Positions 24,318-34,935 are shown, counted from the first letter of the stretch. The stretch: DNA of 64,000 nucleotides from Pseudomonadota bacterium (GCA_021801705.1 JAJYXP010000019.1:1-64000); one strand, 5' to 3'. Notes: generated by a model not told the origin, from the sequence alone. Numbers and translations: made by a program.

Positions 24318-26522
24318 ATGGTTTCAGTCACGACAAAGCACAAACCCCTGAACGGTGCCGAGCAGCCGGATTGCGCTGCCTGGACGGCATCCGCGTGCGC
24401 CGATTTCAGCCCGCAGGAGCAGGAGGCGCTGCTACGTGCCTGCGAGTTTATCCAGGAGCTTTACGCCGGCGAGCACGATCTCGTGAGCCATGCGCTGGGC
24501 ACGGCAGCCATCCTGTCATTGCAGCGCATGGACTGTGAAAGCGTCGTGGCCTCGATCCTGCATGGAGTGGCGGATGTAGATCCCGACTGGTACACGAAAG
24601 TTGAAGAGCGCTTCGGCGCCGGCATCGCCCGGCTGGTGGACGGTGTGGCGCGCATGGGGCAGATCCGCGAATACGAGGCGCCGGCAGGCGGCGACAAGCG
24701 CGAGCAGGGCGCCCACATCGAGTCCTTGCGCAAGATGCTGCTGGCCATGGTGGAGGACATCCGGGTGGTGCTGATCAAGCTCGCCGAGCGCACCCAGGCG
24801 ATGCGCGAGCTCGCGCATAGCGATGACGAGGAAGTCCGCCGCCATGTGGCGCGCGAGGTGCAGGATATTTTTGCGCCGCTGGCGAACCGGCTCGGGGTAT
24901 GGCAGGTGAAATGGGAGCTGGAAGACCTCTCGTTCCGCTATCTCGAACCCGAACTGTACAAGAAAATCGCCCGGTTGCTGGACGAAAAGCGCATCGGCCG
25001 CGAAGACTACATCACCCAAGTGCGCGAATCGCTGCGGCTGGAGCTGGAGAAAAACGGCATCGGCGCCGAGGTGTCGGGGCGCCCCAAGCATATCTACAGT
25101 ATTTACAAGAAGATGAAGCGCAAGAACGTGGATTTCAGCGAAGTCTACGATGTGCGCGCGGTGCGGGTGCTGGTGAACGACATCAAGGACTGCTACACCG
25201 CCCTGGGCGTGGTGCATGCTTTGTGGCAGCCGATCCCGGGCGAATTCGACGATTATATCGCCCACCCCAAGGGCAACGATTACCGCTCGCTGCACACCGC
25301 CGTGGTCGGACCGGAGGACAAGGCGCTGGAAGTGCAGATCCGCACCCACGACATGCATAATCACGCCGAATTGGGTGTGGCCGCGCACTGGCGCTACAAG
25401 GAGGGGGGCAAGCGGGACGCCGGCTTCGAGGAAAAAATCGCCTGGCTGCGCCAGATCATGGAATGGAAGGAGGACGTCCAAGATGCCGGCGAACTGATGG
25501 AGCAGTTCAAGACCGGGCTGTTCCAGGACACGGTCTACATCCTTACCCCGCAGGGCAAGGTGGTGGCGCTGTCCAAGGGGGCCACGCCGGTGGATTTTGC
25601 CTACCATGTGCACACCGGTCTGGGAGACCGCTGCCGCGGCGCCAAGGTGGACGGCAATATCGTGCCGCTCACCTATCCGCTTCAGAACGGCCAGCGGGTC
25701 GAGATCATCACCGTCAAGCAGGGCGGCCCTTCCCGCGACTGGCTCAACCCCAATCTGGGCTATGTCAAAACCTCGCGTGCCAAGGCGAAAATCCGCCACT
25801 GGTTCAAGCACCAGCACCATGAGGAAAACGTCGCCCAGGGGCGAGAGGCGCTGGAGCGCGAAACTCACCGGCTCGGCTTGCCCCTGGCCAATCTTGAAGC
25901 ATTGGCGCAGAAGAACCGCTTCGCCAAACCGGACGATTTGTTCGCTGCCATCGGGCGCGGCGACATTACCGCCCGTCAGGTGATGGCTGCGGTGCAGGAA
26001 GAAGCCGGACAGAAAGTGGGCGAGGAAGAATGGCATTTGCCCGCGCCTCGTCCCGGTGCCGTGCAGCCGTCTTCATCCGGCGTGTTGATTTACGGCGAGG
26101 GCGGGCTGCTGACCTCGATTGCGAAATGCTGCAAGCCGGTGCCGCCGGACGAGATCGTCGGCTTCGTCACGCGCGGCCGGGGCGTGGCGATCCACCGCCT
26201 GGATTGCCCGAATATTCTGCATTTCGACGAGAGTATGCGCGACCGGCTGCTCAGCGCCAGTTGGGGTGTGAAAAGCGGCGGCCAGTACGAGGTGGATATC
26301 GAGGTTGAAGCGAATGACCGGCAAGGCTTGCTGCGGGATATTTCCGATGTGCTGACGCGCGAGAAGATCAATGTGACCGCAGTGAGCACCTTAAGCCACG
26401 GTCTTCAAGCCGGTATGCGCTTTACCGTGCAGATTTCCGACGTCGATCAGTTGAACCGGATTCTTGCCTTGCTTCGGGATGTGCCGGGCGTGTCTTGGGC
26501 CCACCGCCACAGCAGCCGCTAG
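24318..26522 (+). CDS. relA: GTP pyrophosphokinase RelA ((p)ppGpp synthetase)
   Basis: 734 residues from the ATG at 24318 (MVSVTTKHKP); the upstream frame runs through repeat DNA. The N-terminal HD domain has lost the catalytic HD pair (LHGVADVDPDW in place of LHDVVED), so only synthetase activity is expected. The synthetase domain (GRPKHIYSIYKKM, YDVRAVRVLV, HPKGNDYRSLHT), TGS domain (DTVYILTPQGKVVALSKG), a zinc-finger-like region (KCCKPVPPDEIVG) and a C-terminal ACT domain follow. It makes (p)ppGpp on amino-acid starvation at the ribosome. The TAG stop lies inside the terminal inverted repeat of the adjoining mobile-like element. Confidence 0.95.
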   Translation: MVSVTTKHKPLNGAEQPDCAAWTASACADFSPQEQEALLRACEFIQELYAGEHDLVSHALGTAAILSLQRMDCESVVASILHGVADVDPDWYTKVEERFGAGIARLVDGVARMGQIREYEAPAGGDKREQGAHIESLRKMLLAMVEDIRVVLIKLAERTQAMRELAHSDDEEVRRHVAREVQDIFAPLANRLGVWQVKWELEDLSFRYLEPELYKKIARLLDEKRIGREDYITQVRESLRLELEKNGIGAEVSGRPKHIYSIYKKMKRKNVDFSEVYDVRAVRVLVNDIKDCYTALGVVHALWQPIPGEFDDYIAHPKGNDYRSLHTAVVGPEDKALEVQIRTHDMHNHAELGVAAHWRYKEGGKRDAGFEEKIAWLRQIMEWKEDVQDAGELMEQFKTGLFQDTVYILTPQGKVVALSKGATPVDFAYHVHTGLGDRCRGAKVDGNIVPLTYPLQNGQRVEIITVKQGGPSRDWLNPNLGYVKTSRAKAKIRHWFKHQHHEENVAQGREALERETHRLGLPLANLEALAQKNRFAKPDDLFAAIGRGDITARQVMAAVQEEAGQKVGEEEWHLPAPRPGAVQPSSSGVLIYGEGGLLTSIAKCCKPVPPDEIVGFVTRGRGVAIHRLDCPNILHFDESMRDRLLSASWGVKSGGQYEVDIEVEANDRQGLLRDISDVLTREKINVTAVSTLSHGLQAGMRFTVQISDVDQLNRILALLRDVPGVSWAHRHSSR

Positions 26523-26684
26523 TGTCTAATTGCACAAGTCTTGCTATATTCGGCCGGTCTTTGACGCGGCTGGCTTTGTCGCCAATCCTCGCCATAGAAC
26601 GGCTATGGCTGCGGTTGCCTTCGCGCCATCCGCGCCAAATCCTCGGCCTCGATATTGACGCAGACTTATGCAATTAGACACTAG
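26519..26684. mobile_element. 166-base MITE-like element after relA
   Basis: The ends are inverted repeats matching at 22 of 23 positions, with shared outer part CTAGTGTCTAATTGCA and a single C/T difference, and weaker pairing further in. There is no coding capacity. An internal hairpin GCCATAG/CTATGGC lies in the middle. The left end provides the relA stop codon. Confidence 0.75.
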
Positions 26685-26733
26685 CTGCTGTGGTTGGGAG
26701 GTGTCCGGTAATATCGGGTAAAGCGAATCGGTT

Positions 26734-26934
26734 TCAGTGGGCAGCGGTGAGCAGCTGGTTTTTCATTCTTTCCAACTGTTCGGCGATTTCAAGAAAACCG
26801 TCATCCTTGGCGAATAGCGCGACGCGATCCCAGGAGTCGTTGCGGTCTATGGATTTTGCGGTCTTGCAGCTTGCGGGAATATGCTTGCGGAACTCATACA
26901 ATATGGCTTCGGTTTGAATGAACAAGCGATGCAT
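26734..26934 (-). CDS. Small uncharacterised protein, 66 residues
   Basis: It starts MHRLFIQTEAILYEF and ends LLTAAH. A strong ribosome-binding site (GGAGGAG) sits 6-7 bases ahead of the ATG, which is the main reason to accept it. The sequence is mixed charged, predicted helical, without signal peptide, membrane helix or metal motif; it has a single cysteine. It is read opposite to relA and mtfA, between a MITE-like element and mtfA. I do not recognise a family, and no function can be given. Confidence 0.6.
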   Translation of the reverse strand: MHRLFIQTEAILYEFRKHIPASCKTAKSIDRNDSWDRVALFAKDDGFLEIAEQLERMKNQLLTAAH

Positions 26935-27097
26935 TTTTCACTCCTCCGTGTCGCTCCTCGGTTGATGGAAAAATTATTTCTGAGATCTGTTTTTCCCCCT
27001 ATTTTTAAATATAGAGAACTTCACGGCGCTTTCAAGTATTTTCTTTATGTAAAATATATACATATTTATCAATGTGTTGCGATTTTTCAGTGAAAAC

Positions 27098-27871
27098 ATG
27101 AGCTGGAGCGTCAAGCACTGGCGCAGGCAGCGCATCCTGCGGCGTTCTGCACTGTCCGAGTCGGCTTGGCGCGCCGCCATTTCGGATTTGTCCTTGTTGC
27201 ATGGCTTGCCGGGAGAAGATCTTGCGCGCCTGCGCGAACTGGCGATTTTGTTCCTGCACGAGAAGGAAGTCGTTCCGGTTGGCGGGTATTCCCTGGATGA
27301 AGACATACGCTTGAAAATCGCCGCCCAGGCTTGCCTGCCGATACTGAATCTTGGCCTGGATTATTACGACGGATGGGTGTCGGTGATTGTTTATCCGGAT
27401 GAGTTTGTGCCGGAGCATGAGTCCGTCGACGAAGCCGGCGTGGTGCATGTCATGCGCGACCCGATGATAGGCGAATCCTGGGAGCGCGGGCCGGTCATCC
27501 TGTCCGGCTCCGATGTGGCACATTCCGGGGCATGTGATGGCGTCAACGTGGTGATCCACGAATTTGCCCACAAGCTGGACATGCTGAACGGGGCGCCGGA
27601 TGGTTTCCCGCCGCTGCATGCTGGCATGGACCGCGCTTCCTGGACGCGGGATTTTGCTGCGGCATACGATGATTTTTGCGGCAAAACCTCTTCCGGCGTG
27701 GAAACGGCGATTGATCCGTACGCAGCGGAAAGCCCCGGGGAATTCTTCGCCGTGATGAGCGAGGCTTTTTTCGAGATCCCGCACGCGCTGCTGCTTGAAT
27801 ATCCTGCGATATACCGGCAGCTTGCAGCGTTTTACCGACAGGATCCGGCGGCCCGGCAAAACGCTATTTGA
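27098..27871 (+). CDS. mtfA: Zinc-dependent peptidase MtfA (M90 family)
   Basis: 257 residues from the ATG at 27098; a GTG at 27074 would add 8 residues. The metal site HEFAHKLD is present, with downstream Glu in AESPGEFFAVMSEAFFE, as in MtfA. In E. coli MtfA binds the glucose repressor Mlc and has aminopeptidase activity. The fold resembles the anthrax lethal factor peptidase domain. No mlc or ptsG gene is nearby, so the substrate here is open. Family assignment is firm; the ribosome-binding site is weak for both possible starts. Confidence 0.9.
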   Translation: MSWSVKHWRRQRILRRSALSESAWRAAISDLSLLHGLPGEDLARLRELAILFLHEKEVVPVGGYSLDEDIRLKIAAQACLPILNLGLDYYDGWVSVIVYPDEFVPEHESVDEAGVVHVMRDPMIGESWERGPVILSGSDVAHSGACDGVNVVIHEFAHKLDMLNGAPDGFPPLHAGMDRASWTRDFAAAYDDFCGKTSSGVETAIDPYAAESPGEFFAVMSEAFFEIPHALLLEYPAIYRQLAAFYRQDPAARQNAI

Positions 27872-27896
27872 ATACTGGCGCAAATTGGGTTAGAAT
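27868..27896 (+). promoter_or_regulatory. Promoter of tRNA-Val
   Basis: TTGAAT (27868-27873) and TAGAAT (27891-27896) are 17 bases apart, and the tRNA begins 18 bases downstream of the -10 box. The -35 box overlaps the end of mtfA. Confidence 0.65.
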
Positions 27897-27913
27897 GCGC
27901 TTCGTTTTTATTT

Positions 27914-27990
27914 AGGCGCGTAGCTCAGTTGGTTAGAGCATCACCTTGACATGGTGGGGGTCGTTGGTTCGAGTCCAATCGCGCCTACCA
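27914..27990 (+). tRNA. tRNA-Val (anticodon GAC)
   Basis: 77 bases folding as a cloverleaf: acceptor AGGCGCG/CGCGCCT, anticodon loop TTGACAT with anticodon GAC, T-loop GGTTCGAGTCC, and an encoded 3' CCA. It stands alone upstream of thrS. Confidence 0.95.
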
Positions 27991-27998
27991 GCTTCCCG

Positions 27999-28026
27999 AA
28001 AAGTGCGGCCCTGCCGCACTTTTTCT
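27999..28026 (+). terminator. Terminator after tRNA-Val
   Basis: AAAGTGCGG and CCGCACTTT form a stem around a short loop, followed by a T-rich run (TTTTCTTT). It ends tRNA transcription just before thrS and may also act in the thrS leader. Confidence 0.75.
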
Positions 28027-28040
28027 TTGGTAGGATTGAA

Positions 28041-29957
28041 ATGCCCGTAATTCGCTTGCCTGATGGTTCCGAGCGCAAATTTGACCAGCCGGTAACGGTG
28101 GCCGAGGTGGCCGCCAGCATCGGCGCCGGCCTGGCGCGCGCCGCTCTGGCCGGCAAGCTTGACGGCAGGCTGGTGGATACCTCTCATCGCATCGAATCCG
28201 ATGCCGAGCTTGCCATCGTGACCGAGCGGGACGCGGAAGGTCTGGAGGTTATCCGCCATTCCACCGCGCATCTCCTGGCGCAGGCCGTCAAAACCCTGTT
28301 TCCCGAAGCCCAGGTCACCATCGGTCCGGTGATCGAAGACGGCTTCTTCTACGATTTTTCCTATAAGCGCCCGTTCACGCCCGAAGACCTGCAAGCCATC
28401 GAAAAGAAGATGGCGGAACTCGTCAAGGCCGACCTCAAGGTCGAGCGCAAGGTGCTGTCCCGTTCCGGCGCCATCTCTTTCTTCAAGGGTTTGGGCGAGC
28501 ATTACAAGGCCCAGATCATCGAATCCATTCCCAGCGAAGAGGATTTGTCGCTCTACACTCAGGGCGATTTCACCGACCTGTGCCGCGGCCCGCACGTACC
28601 CTCCACGGCCAGGCTCAAGGTGTTCAAGCTGATGAAGGTGGCTGGCGCCTACTGGCGCGGCGACTCGAAGAATGAAATGCTGACGCGGGTGTATGGCACC
28701 GCCTGGGCGAAGAAGGAAGACCAGGAAGCCTATCTGCACCGCCTGGAAGAGGCGGAAAAGCGCGACCACCGCAAGATCGGCAAGCTGCTGGACCTGTTCC
28801 ACACCCAGGAAGAAGCGCCGGGCATGGTGTTCTGGCATCCCAACGGCTGGACGCTGTATCAGGCTGTCGAGCAGTACATGCGCCAGGTGTTTCGCGATAA
28901 CGGCTACCAGGAAATCCGCACGCCGCAGGTGGTGGACCGCTCGCTGTGGGAGAAGTCCGGCCACTGGGACAAGTTCCAGGCGATGATGTTCACCACCCAC
29001 TCGGAAAACCGCGACTACGCGGTCAAGCCGATGAACTGCCCGTGCCACATCCAGGTGTTCAACCAGGGTCTGAAGAGCTACCGCGACCTGCCGCTGCGTC
29101 TGGCCGAATTCGGTTCCTGCCACCGCAACGAGCCGTCCGGTACGCTCGCCGGCATCATGCGGGTGCGCAATTTCACCCAGGACGATGCCCATATTTTCTG
29201 CACCGAAGCCCAGATCCAGGACGAAGTGGCGCAATTCATCGACCTGCTGCAACAGGTTTATGCCGAATTCGGTTTCAGCGACATCGTCGTCAAGCTGTCC
29301 ACCCGTCCGGAGCAGCGGGTTGGATCGGACGCGGTGTGGGACAAGGCGGAAGCGGCGCTGGAAACCGCGCTCAAGCGCAAGGGCCTGGAATTCGAATTGC
29401 AGCCGGGCGAGGGCGCATTCTACGGGCCGAAAATCGAGTTTTCCCTGCGCGACTGCCTCAGCCGCGTCTGGCAGTGCGGCACCATTCAGGTCGATTTCTC
29501 CATGCCGGGCCGGCTCGACGCGACTTACATCGCCGAAGACAGTTCCAGGCAGGTGCCGGTGATGCTGCATCGCGCCATTCTCGGTTCGCTGGAGCGCTTC
29601 ATCGGCATACTGATCGAGCATCATGCCGGCGCTTTCCCGATGTGGCTGGCGCCCGTGCAGGCGGTGGTGATGAACATCACCGATGCGCAGGCGGATTATG
29701 CCCGGGAAGTCGTGGCTGAACTCAGGAAGAGCGGCCTTCGGGTTGAATCGGACTTGAGAAATGAGAAAATAACCTATAAAATTCGGGAACATAGTTTGCA
29801 GAGGCTGCCTTACCTCCTGATCGTGGGGGATAAAGAGGTGGTTTCGAAACAAGTTGCCGTGCGTACCCGCAAAGGCGAAGACCTTGGCCAGATGCCGCTG
29901 GAAGCGTTGATCGGGCGGCTCAAGGACGAGGTGGCCAAGAGGGTGGTCGCGGCTTAA
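28041..29957 (+). CDS. thrS: Threonyl-tRNA synthetase
   Basis: 638 residues from the ATG at 28041 ([14 protein letters not shown]); the open frame extends upstream through the tRNA but that part is not coding. It has the N-terminal TGS domain, the editing domain ([12 protein letters not shown] near 73, with the zinc-type HxxxH), the class II catalytic core ([22 protein letters not shown], [13 protein letters not shown] region) and a C-terminal anticodon-binding domain. It charges tRNA-Thr. It opens the usual thrS-infC-rpmI-rplT-pheS-pheT-ihfA order. Confidence 0.98.
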   Translation: MPVIRLPDGSERKFDQPVTVAEVAASIGAGLARAALAGKLDGRLVDTSHRIESDAELAIVTERDAEGLEVIRHSTAHLLAQAVKTLFPEAQVTIGPVIEDGFFYDFSYKRPFTPEDLQAIEKKMAELVKADLKVERKVLSRSGAISFFKGLGEHYKAQIIESIPSEEDLSLYTQGDFTDLCRGPHVPSTARLKVFKLMKVAGAYWRGDSKNEMLTRVYGTAWAKKEDQEAYLHRLEEAEKRDHRKIGKLLDLFHTQEEAPGMVFWHPNGWTLYQAVEQYMRQVFRDNGYQEIRTPQVVDRSLWEKSGHWDKFQAMMFTTHSENRDYAVKPMNCPCHIQVFNQGLKSYRDLPLRLAEFGSCHRNEPSGTLAGIMRVRNFTQDDAHIFCTEAQIQDEVAQFIDLLQQVYAEFGFSDIVVKLSTRPEQRVGSDAVWDKAEAALETALKRKGLEFELQPGEGAFYGPKIEFSLRDCLSRVWQCGTIQVDFSMPGRLDATYIAEDSSRQVPVMLHRAILGSLERFIGILIEHHAGAFPMWLAPVQAVVMNITDAQADYAREVVAELRKSGLRVESDLRNEKITYKIREHSLQRLPYLLIVGDKEVVSKQVAVRTRKGEDLGQMPLEALIGRLKDEVAKRVVAA

Positions 29958-29983
29958 TTATTTTTCAGACTGGAGTTTTTACT

Positions 29984-30502
29984 ATCGCTCAGGAAAAGGA
30001 ATCGCGAATCAATGGTGAGATCACTGCACCCGAGGTTCGTTTGGTCGGTATCGAAGGGGAGCCGCTTGGTATTGTTAGTTTGGCCGTGGCCATGGGCATG
30101 GCGGAAGAGGCCGAGATAGACTTGGTCGAGATCGCCCCGCAGGCCCAACCGCCGGTTTGCCGTTTGATGGATTACGGCAAGTTCAAATACCGCGAAAGCA
30201 AGAAACAGCACGAAGCCAAGCTGAAGCAGATACAGATCAAGGTCAAGGAAGTGAAGTTTCGTCCGGGAACGGACGAGGGGGACTATCAGATCAAACTGCG
30301 CAATCTGATACGTTTCCTGGAAGAAGGCGACAAGTGCAAAATCACGTTGCGTTTCCGCGGGCGGGAAATGGCGCACCAGGAGATCGGCTTACGGCTCCTC
30401 AAGCGCGTCGAGGCCGATCTTGCCGAACACGGCACGGTCGAGCAATTCCCGAAAATGGAAGGGCGTCAGATGGTGATGGTGTTGTCGCCGAAAAAGAAGT
30501 AA
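29984..30502 (+). CDS. infC: Translation initiation factor IF-3
   Basis: 172 residues. The reading frame conserved in IF-3 ([14 protein letters not shown]) begins at the rare start codon ATC at 29984, with GGAG 8 bases upstream; no ATG or GTG is available at the right place. Non-standard starts are a known feature of infC and underlie its autoregulation by IF-3 itself. The protein has the two usual domains joined by a Lys-rich linker. It keeps 30S subunits free and checks start codons. Confidence 0.95.
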   Translation: MAQEKESRINGEITAPEVRLVGIEGEPLGIVSLAVAMGMAEEAEIDLVEIAPQAQPPVCRLMDYGKFKYRESKKQHEAKLKQIQIKVKEVKFRPGTDEGDYQIKLRNLIRFLEEGDKCKITLRFRGREMAHQEIGLRLLKRVEADLAEHGTVEQFPKMEGRQMVMVLSPKKK

Positions 30503-30589
30503 GTGCAGCGCAAAAACAAGTGGTGTTGAGGCTGTCAAGTTTCCCCGCAGGGGAGCGCCTGGCATCAAGCTAAAATAGTGGAGTTGAAC

Positions 30590-30787
30590 ATGCCTAAGAT
30601 GAAAACCAAGAGCGGCGCCGCAAAGCGCTTCAAGTCTCTGGGAGGCGGGGGCATCAAGCGCACCCATTCCCATCTGCGTCACATCCTGACCAAGAAAACC
30701 ACCAAGCGCAAGCGTCAGCTGCGCGGTACTTCGCTGGTTTGCGCGAACGACATGAAGTCGGTTCGCGCCATGATGCCCTACGCATAA
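30590..30787 (+). CDS. rpmI: 50S ribosomal protein L35
   Basis: 65 residues, [15 protein letters not shown]..., highly basic, the standard length of L35. The ATG at 30590 has GGAG 7 bases upstream; an upstream in-frame start adds only four residues. It is a late-assembling large-subunit protein, lying between infC and rplT in the usual order, 12 bases before rplT. Confidence 0.98.
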   Translation: MPKMKTKSGAAKRFKSLGGGGIKRTHSHLRHILTKKTTKRKRQLRGTSLVCANDMKSVRAMMPYA

Positions 30788-30799
30788 GGAGACTGGAAA

Positions 30800-31159
30800 A
30801 TGCCAAGAGTTAAACGTGGTGTAACGGCGCGCGCGCGCCACAAGAAAGTTCTGGAACAGGCCAAGGGTTTCCGCGGCCGCCGCAAGAACGTATACCGCAT
30901 CGCCAAACAGGCGGTGATGAAGGCCGGTCAGTATGCTTACCGCGACCGCCGCCAGAAGAAGCGCCAGTTCCGCGCACTGTGGATAGTCCGTATCAACGCG
31001 GCGGCCCGCGAACTGGGTCTGACCTACAGCGTATTCATGAACGGCCTGAAGAAAGCCGCGATTGAAGTGGACCGCAAAGTGCTGGCCGATCTGGCAGTGT
31101 TCGACAAGCCCGCTTTTGCACATATCGTGGATCAGGTAAAAGCCCGCCTCGCGGCCTAA
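30800..31159 (+). CDS. rplT: 50S ribosomal protein L20
   Basis: 119 residues, [20 protein letters not shown]..., matching L20 throughout and of normal length. AAGGAG precedes the ATG. L20 is needed early in 50S assembly and in other bacteria represses the rpmI-rplT operon. The operon is closed by a strong terminator 12 bases after the stop. Confidence 0.98.
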   Translation: MPRVKRGVTARARHKKVLEQAKGFRGRRKNVYRIAKQAVMKAGQYAYRDRRQKKRQFRALWIVRINAAARELGLTYSVFMNGLKKAAIEVDRKVLADLAVFDKPAFAHIVDQVKARLAA

Positions 31160-31171
31160 GCAGCAGTAAAG

Positions 31172-31203
31172 AAAAAGGAGGCTGAGAAGCCTCCTTTTTT
31201 GTT
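31172..31203 (+). terminator. Rho-independent terminator after rplT
   Basis: AAGGAGGCT and AGCCTCCTT form a perfect stem with a GAGA loop, followed by a run of T. pheS-pheT therefore probably need a promoter or read-through of their own. Confidence 0.9.
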
Positions 31204-31230
31204 TGGGTGGTTTTATCCTGGAAAAAGCTT

Positions 31231-31383
31231 TTAACCACGAATTTACACGAATGAAACACGAATATTCACTAATATAATTCAGTATCGGTAGCTTAGTTTG
31301 GGTGGTTCACCTGCTTGGCGGCGCGAGGTTTGTCTCTGAAACTATTCGTGTTTATTCGTGAAAATTCGTGTCATTCGTGGTTA
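31231..31383. repeat. Hairpin repeat with CACGAAT arms between rplT and pheS
   Basis: The left arm (AACCACGAATTTACACGAAT...) and right arm (...ATTCGTGTCATTCGTGGTT) are inverted copies made of a short unit CACGAAT at about 10-base spacing, around a central segment of about 75 bases. It fills most of the 258-base gap. Confidence 0.75.
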
Positions 31384-31396
31384 TCGCCGTTTTTAG

Positions 31397-32436
<1,040 letters not shown>

Positions 32437-32437
<1 letters not shown>

Positions 32438-32494
32438 CCACAAAAAGGCACAAAAGGCACAGATTTTTTTGTGATTTTTGCGCCTTTTCGTGGC
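32437..32494. repeat. Hairpin repeat with GCCACAAAAAGGC arms between pheS and pheT
   Basis: GCCACAAAAAGGCACAAAA and its inverted copy ending CGCCTTTTCGTGGC are separated by a few bases. The arms belong to the same subfamily as those around the GxxExxY gene (50662-51148) and at 57325-57504, here without any gene inside. Confidence 0.75.
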
Positions 32495-32505
32495 AATAAT
32501 GTGCT

Positions 32506-34935
32506 ATGAAATTTTCAGAAAACTGGCTGCGCACCTACGTTAATCCCGATCTCGACAGCGATCGGCTTGCACATGCCCTGACCATGGCCGGGCTTGAAGT
32601 GGAGGCGCTGGAATCGGTCGCCCCCGCCTTCGACAAGGTGGTGGTGGGCGAGGTGCTGTCACTGGAAAAGCATCCGAATGCCGACCGGCTCAATGTCTGC
32701 CGGGTGGATGTGGGCTCGGGCGAACCGCTGCAAATCGTGTGCGGTGCGGCCAATGTTCATGCCGGGGCGAAAGTGCCCTGCGCCATGGTCGGGGCGCTGC
32801 TGCCGAAGATGGCGATCAAGCAGGCCAGGGTGCGCGGCGTCGAATCCTGCGGCATGCTGTGTTCGGAACAGGAGCTGGGTTTGGCCGCAGTGAGCAGCGG
32901 CTTGCTGCTGCTGCCGGCCAATGCGCCGGTGGGCCTGTCGATCCGGGTTTATCTCGATCTTGACGACAAGCTGTTCACCCTCAAGCTCACGCCCAACCGC
33001 AGCGACTGCCTGAGCATCGCCGGCGTGGCGCGCGAGGTGGCTGCGGTGACGGGTGCCGGCCTGAAGGTGCCGCAGATTCCGGCCAGCCCGGCAGTTATTT
33101 CCGACCGGATGCCGGTCATGGTGAACGAACCCGCCGCCTGCCCCAGATATTGCGGCAGAGTGCTGCGCGGCCTCAATCCGGCTGCGCCGACGCCGGAGTG
33201 GATGGCACGGCGTCTGGCGCGCAGCGGGCTTCGCCCAATCAGCGCGATCGTCGACGTGACCAACTATGTGCTGCTGGAACTGGGGCAGCCGCTGCATGCC
33301 TTCGACCTGGCAAAAGTCAAAGGCGGCATCACGGTGCGCTTCGCCCGCCCTGGCGAACGACTGGAGCTGCTCAACCAGCAAAGCGTTGCACTGGATGCGG
33401 ACATGCTGGTGATCGCCGACGACGCGCAGGCCCTGGCGCTGGCCGGTATCATGGGCGGGCAGTCGAGCGCGGTGTCGGATTCGACCGCCGCCATTTTCCT
33501 GGAAAGCGCTTTTTTCAGCCCGGATACGGTAGCCGGCAAGGCGCGCCGTCTGAACTTGTCCACCGATTCTTCCTACCGCTTCGAGCGTGGGGTGGATTTC
33601 GCCGCAACGCATATCGCTCTGGAGCGGGCAACCGGCTTGCTGCTGGAAATCTGCGGTGGCGCGGCAGGCGAAATGACCGAAGTGGCGGCCGCTTTGCCGC
33701 AACGGGATTCTATCCGGCTGCGGGTCGCCCGTCTCTGCCTGGTGCTCGGCATCGATCTCGGTGCAGAACAGATCAAGCGGCTGCTGCGCCGGCTACAGTT
33801 CGATTTTTCCGAGCAGGACGGCATATTCCTGGTGACGCCGCCGAGCTACCGCTTCGATCTGGCCATCGAGGCCGACCTGATCGAGGAGATGGCACGGCTT
33901 TATGGTTACGACAACATTCCCGCGGTGGCGCCCAAGGGGAGCCTGGACATGCTGGCCCAGCCGGAAGCCGAGCGGGGAAAAGACGCGCTGCAGGCAATGC
34001 TGACCGCGCGCGATTATCAGGAAGTGATCAACTACAGCTTTGTGGATGCGGCCTGGGAACACGATTTTGCCGGCAACGACAAGCCGCTGCTCCTGAAAAA
34101 CCCGATTGCCGGCCAGATGGGGGTGATGCGTTCCACCCTGTTCGGCGGCCTGATCGATAACCTGCGCTTCAACCTCAACCGCAAGCAGGAGCGTGTGCGC
34201 TTGTTCGAGATGGGGCGCTGCTTTAATATGAACGTCGCAGCAGCGACACCGCGCCCCCCTCTCCCGCGGGCGGGAGAGGGCAGGGGTGAGGGAACAGCGG
34301 ACACGAGTTCCGGTTTCGACCAGCCGGAAAGAATCGCCGCCCTGTGTTATGGTGCGGCCAAACCGGAACAGTGGGGCGAGCCTGCCCGCGCGGTGGATTT
34401 TTATGATGCCAAGGCAGATGTGGAAGCGCTGCTGTGGCCCGCCGTTCCTCGTTTTGAGGCGGCCCCGCATCCGGCATTGCATCCGGGCCAGAGCGCAAAA
34501 ATCTGGCTGGAGGATGATTTCGTCGGCTGGATCGGCAGCCTGCATCCAAAGTGGCGGCAGAATTACGGTCTGCCTGCCGCACCGGTTTTGTTCGAGTTGG
34601 AACTGGCGCTACTGCTGCGTGCCAGGGTGCCAGCCTTCTTCGAGATTTCGAAATTCCCGGTGGTTCGCCGCGATTTAGCCGTGGTTGTTGACGAGGAGAT
34701 CAGCACACAGGCTTTGCTCGATGAAATGTCGAAAGGCCTGCCGGAAATCGTGACCGAGCTGGCTGCTTTCGATGTCTATCGCGGCAAAGGTATTGATTCT
34801 GGTAAAAAAAGTCTTGCATTCCGGGTTCTGATGCAAGATACTCGGCAGACTCTAACCGACGAAGCAGTTGATGCGGTGACCGCGCAACTCGCTGAAGTTT
34901 TGGCTGCCCGCTTTGACGCGAAATTACGTAACTGA
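32506..34935 (+). CDS. pheT: Phenylalanyl-tRNA synthetase beta subunit
   Basis: 809 residues with the full PheT order: N-terminal EMAP/OB tRNA-binding domain (LEKHPNADRLNVCRVD), B3/B4 editing domains (VDVTNYVLLELGQPLHAFD), B5 domain, catalytic-like core and C-terminal anticodon-binding FDX-ACB domain. In the core, after GRCFNMN, about 15 residues (PRPPLPRAGEGRGEG) come from a palindromic DNA repeat read in frame and are not usual for PheT. They fall in a surface-loop region between conserved blocks, so the enzyme is probably still active. It is followed by ihfA after 9 bases. Confidence 0.97.
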   Translation: MKFSENWLRTYVNPDLDSDRLAHALTMAGLEVEALESVAPAFDKVVVGEVLSLEKHPNADRLNVCRVDVGSGEPLQIVCGAANVHAGAKVPCAMVGALLPKMAIKQARVRGVESCGMLCSEQELGLAAVSSGLLLLPANAPVGLSIRVYLDLDDKLFTLKLTPNRSDCLSIAGVAREVAAVTGAGLKVPQIPASPAVISDRMPVMVNEPAACPRYCGRVLRGLNPAAPTPEWMARRLARSGLRPISAIVDVTNYVLLELGQPLHAFDLAKVKGGITVRFARPGERLELLNQQSVALDADMLVIADDAQALALAGIMGGQSSAVSDSTAAIFLESAFFSPDTVAGKARRLNLSTDSSYRFERGVDFAATHIALERATGLLLEICGGAAGEMTEVAAALPQRDSIRLRVARLCLVLGIDLGAEQIKRLLRRLQFDFSEQDGIFLVTPPSYRFDLAIEADLIEEMARLYGYDNIPAVAPKGSLDMLAQPEAERGKDALQAMLTARDYQEVINYSFVDAAWEHDFAGNDKPLLLKNPIAGQMGVMRSTLFGGLIDNLRFNLNRKQERVRLFEMGRCFNMNVAAATPRPPLPRAGEGRGEGTADTSSGFDQPERIAALCYGAAKPEQWGEPARAVDFYDAKADVEALLWPAVPRFEAAPHPALHPGQSAKIWLEDDFVGWIGSLHPKWRQNYGLPAAPVLFELELALLLRARVPAFFEISKFPVVRRDLAVVVDEEISTQALLDEMSKGLPEIVTELAAFDVYRGKGIDSGKKSLAFRVLMQDTRQTLTDEAVDAVTAQLAEVLAARFDAKLRN
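34251..34292. repeat. Palindromic repeat inserted in frame in pheT
   Basis: CCCTCTCCCGC and GCGGGAGAGGG form an 11-bp stem with a 2-base loop, with the common flank CAGGGGTGAGGG. It adds about 15 Pro/Arg/Gly/Glu-rich residues to PheT without breaking the frame. Confidence 0.7.

Noticed and set aside
27933-29852. 639-codon open frame on the minus strand
   Set aside because: Exact antisense of thrS; shadow of biased codons.
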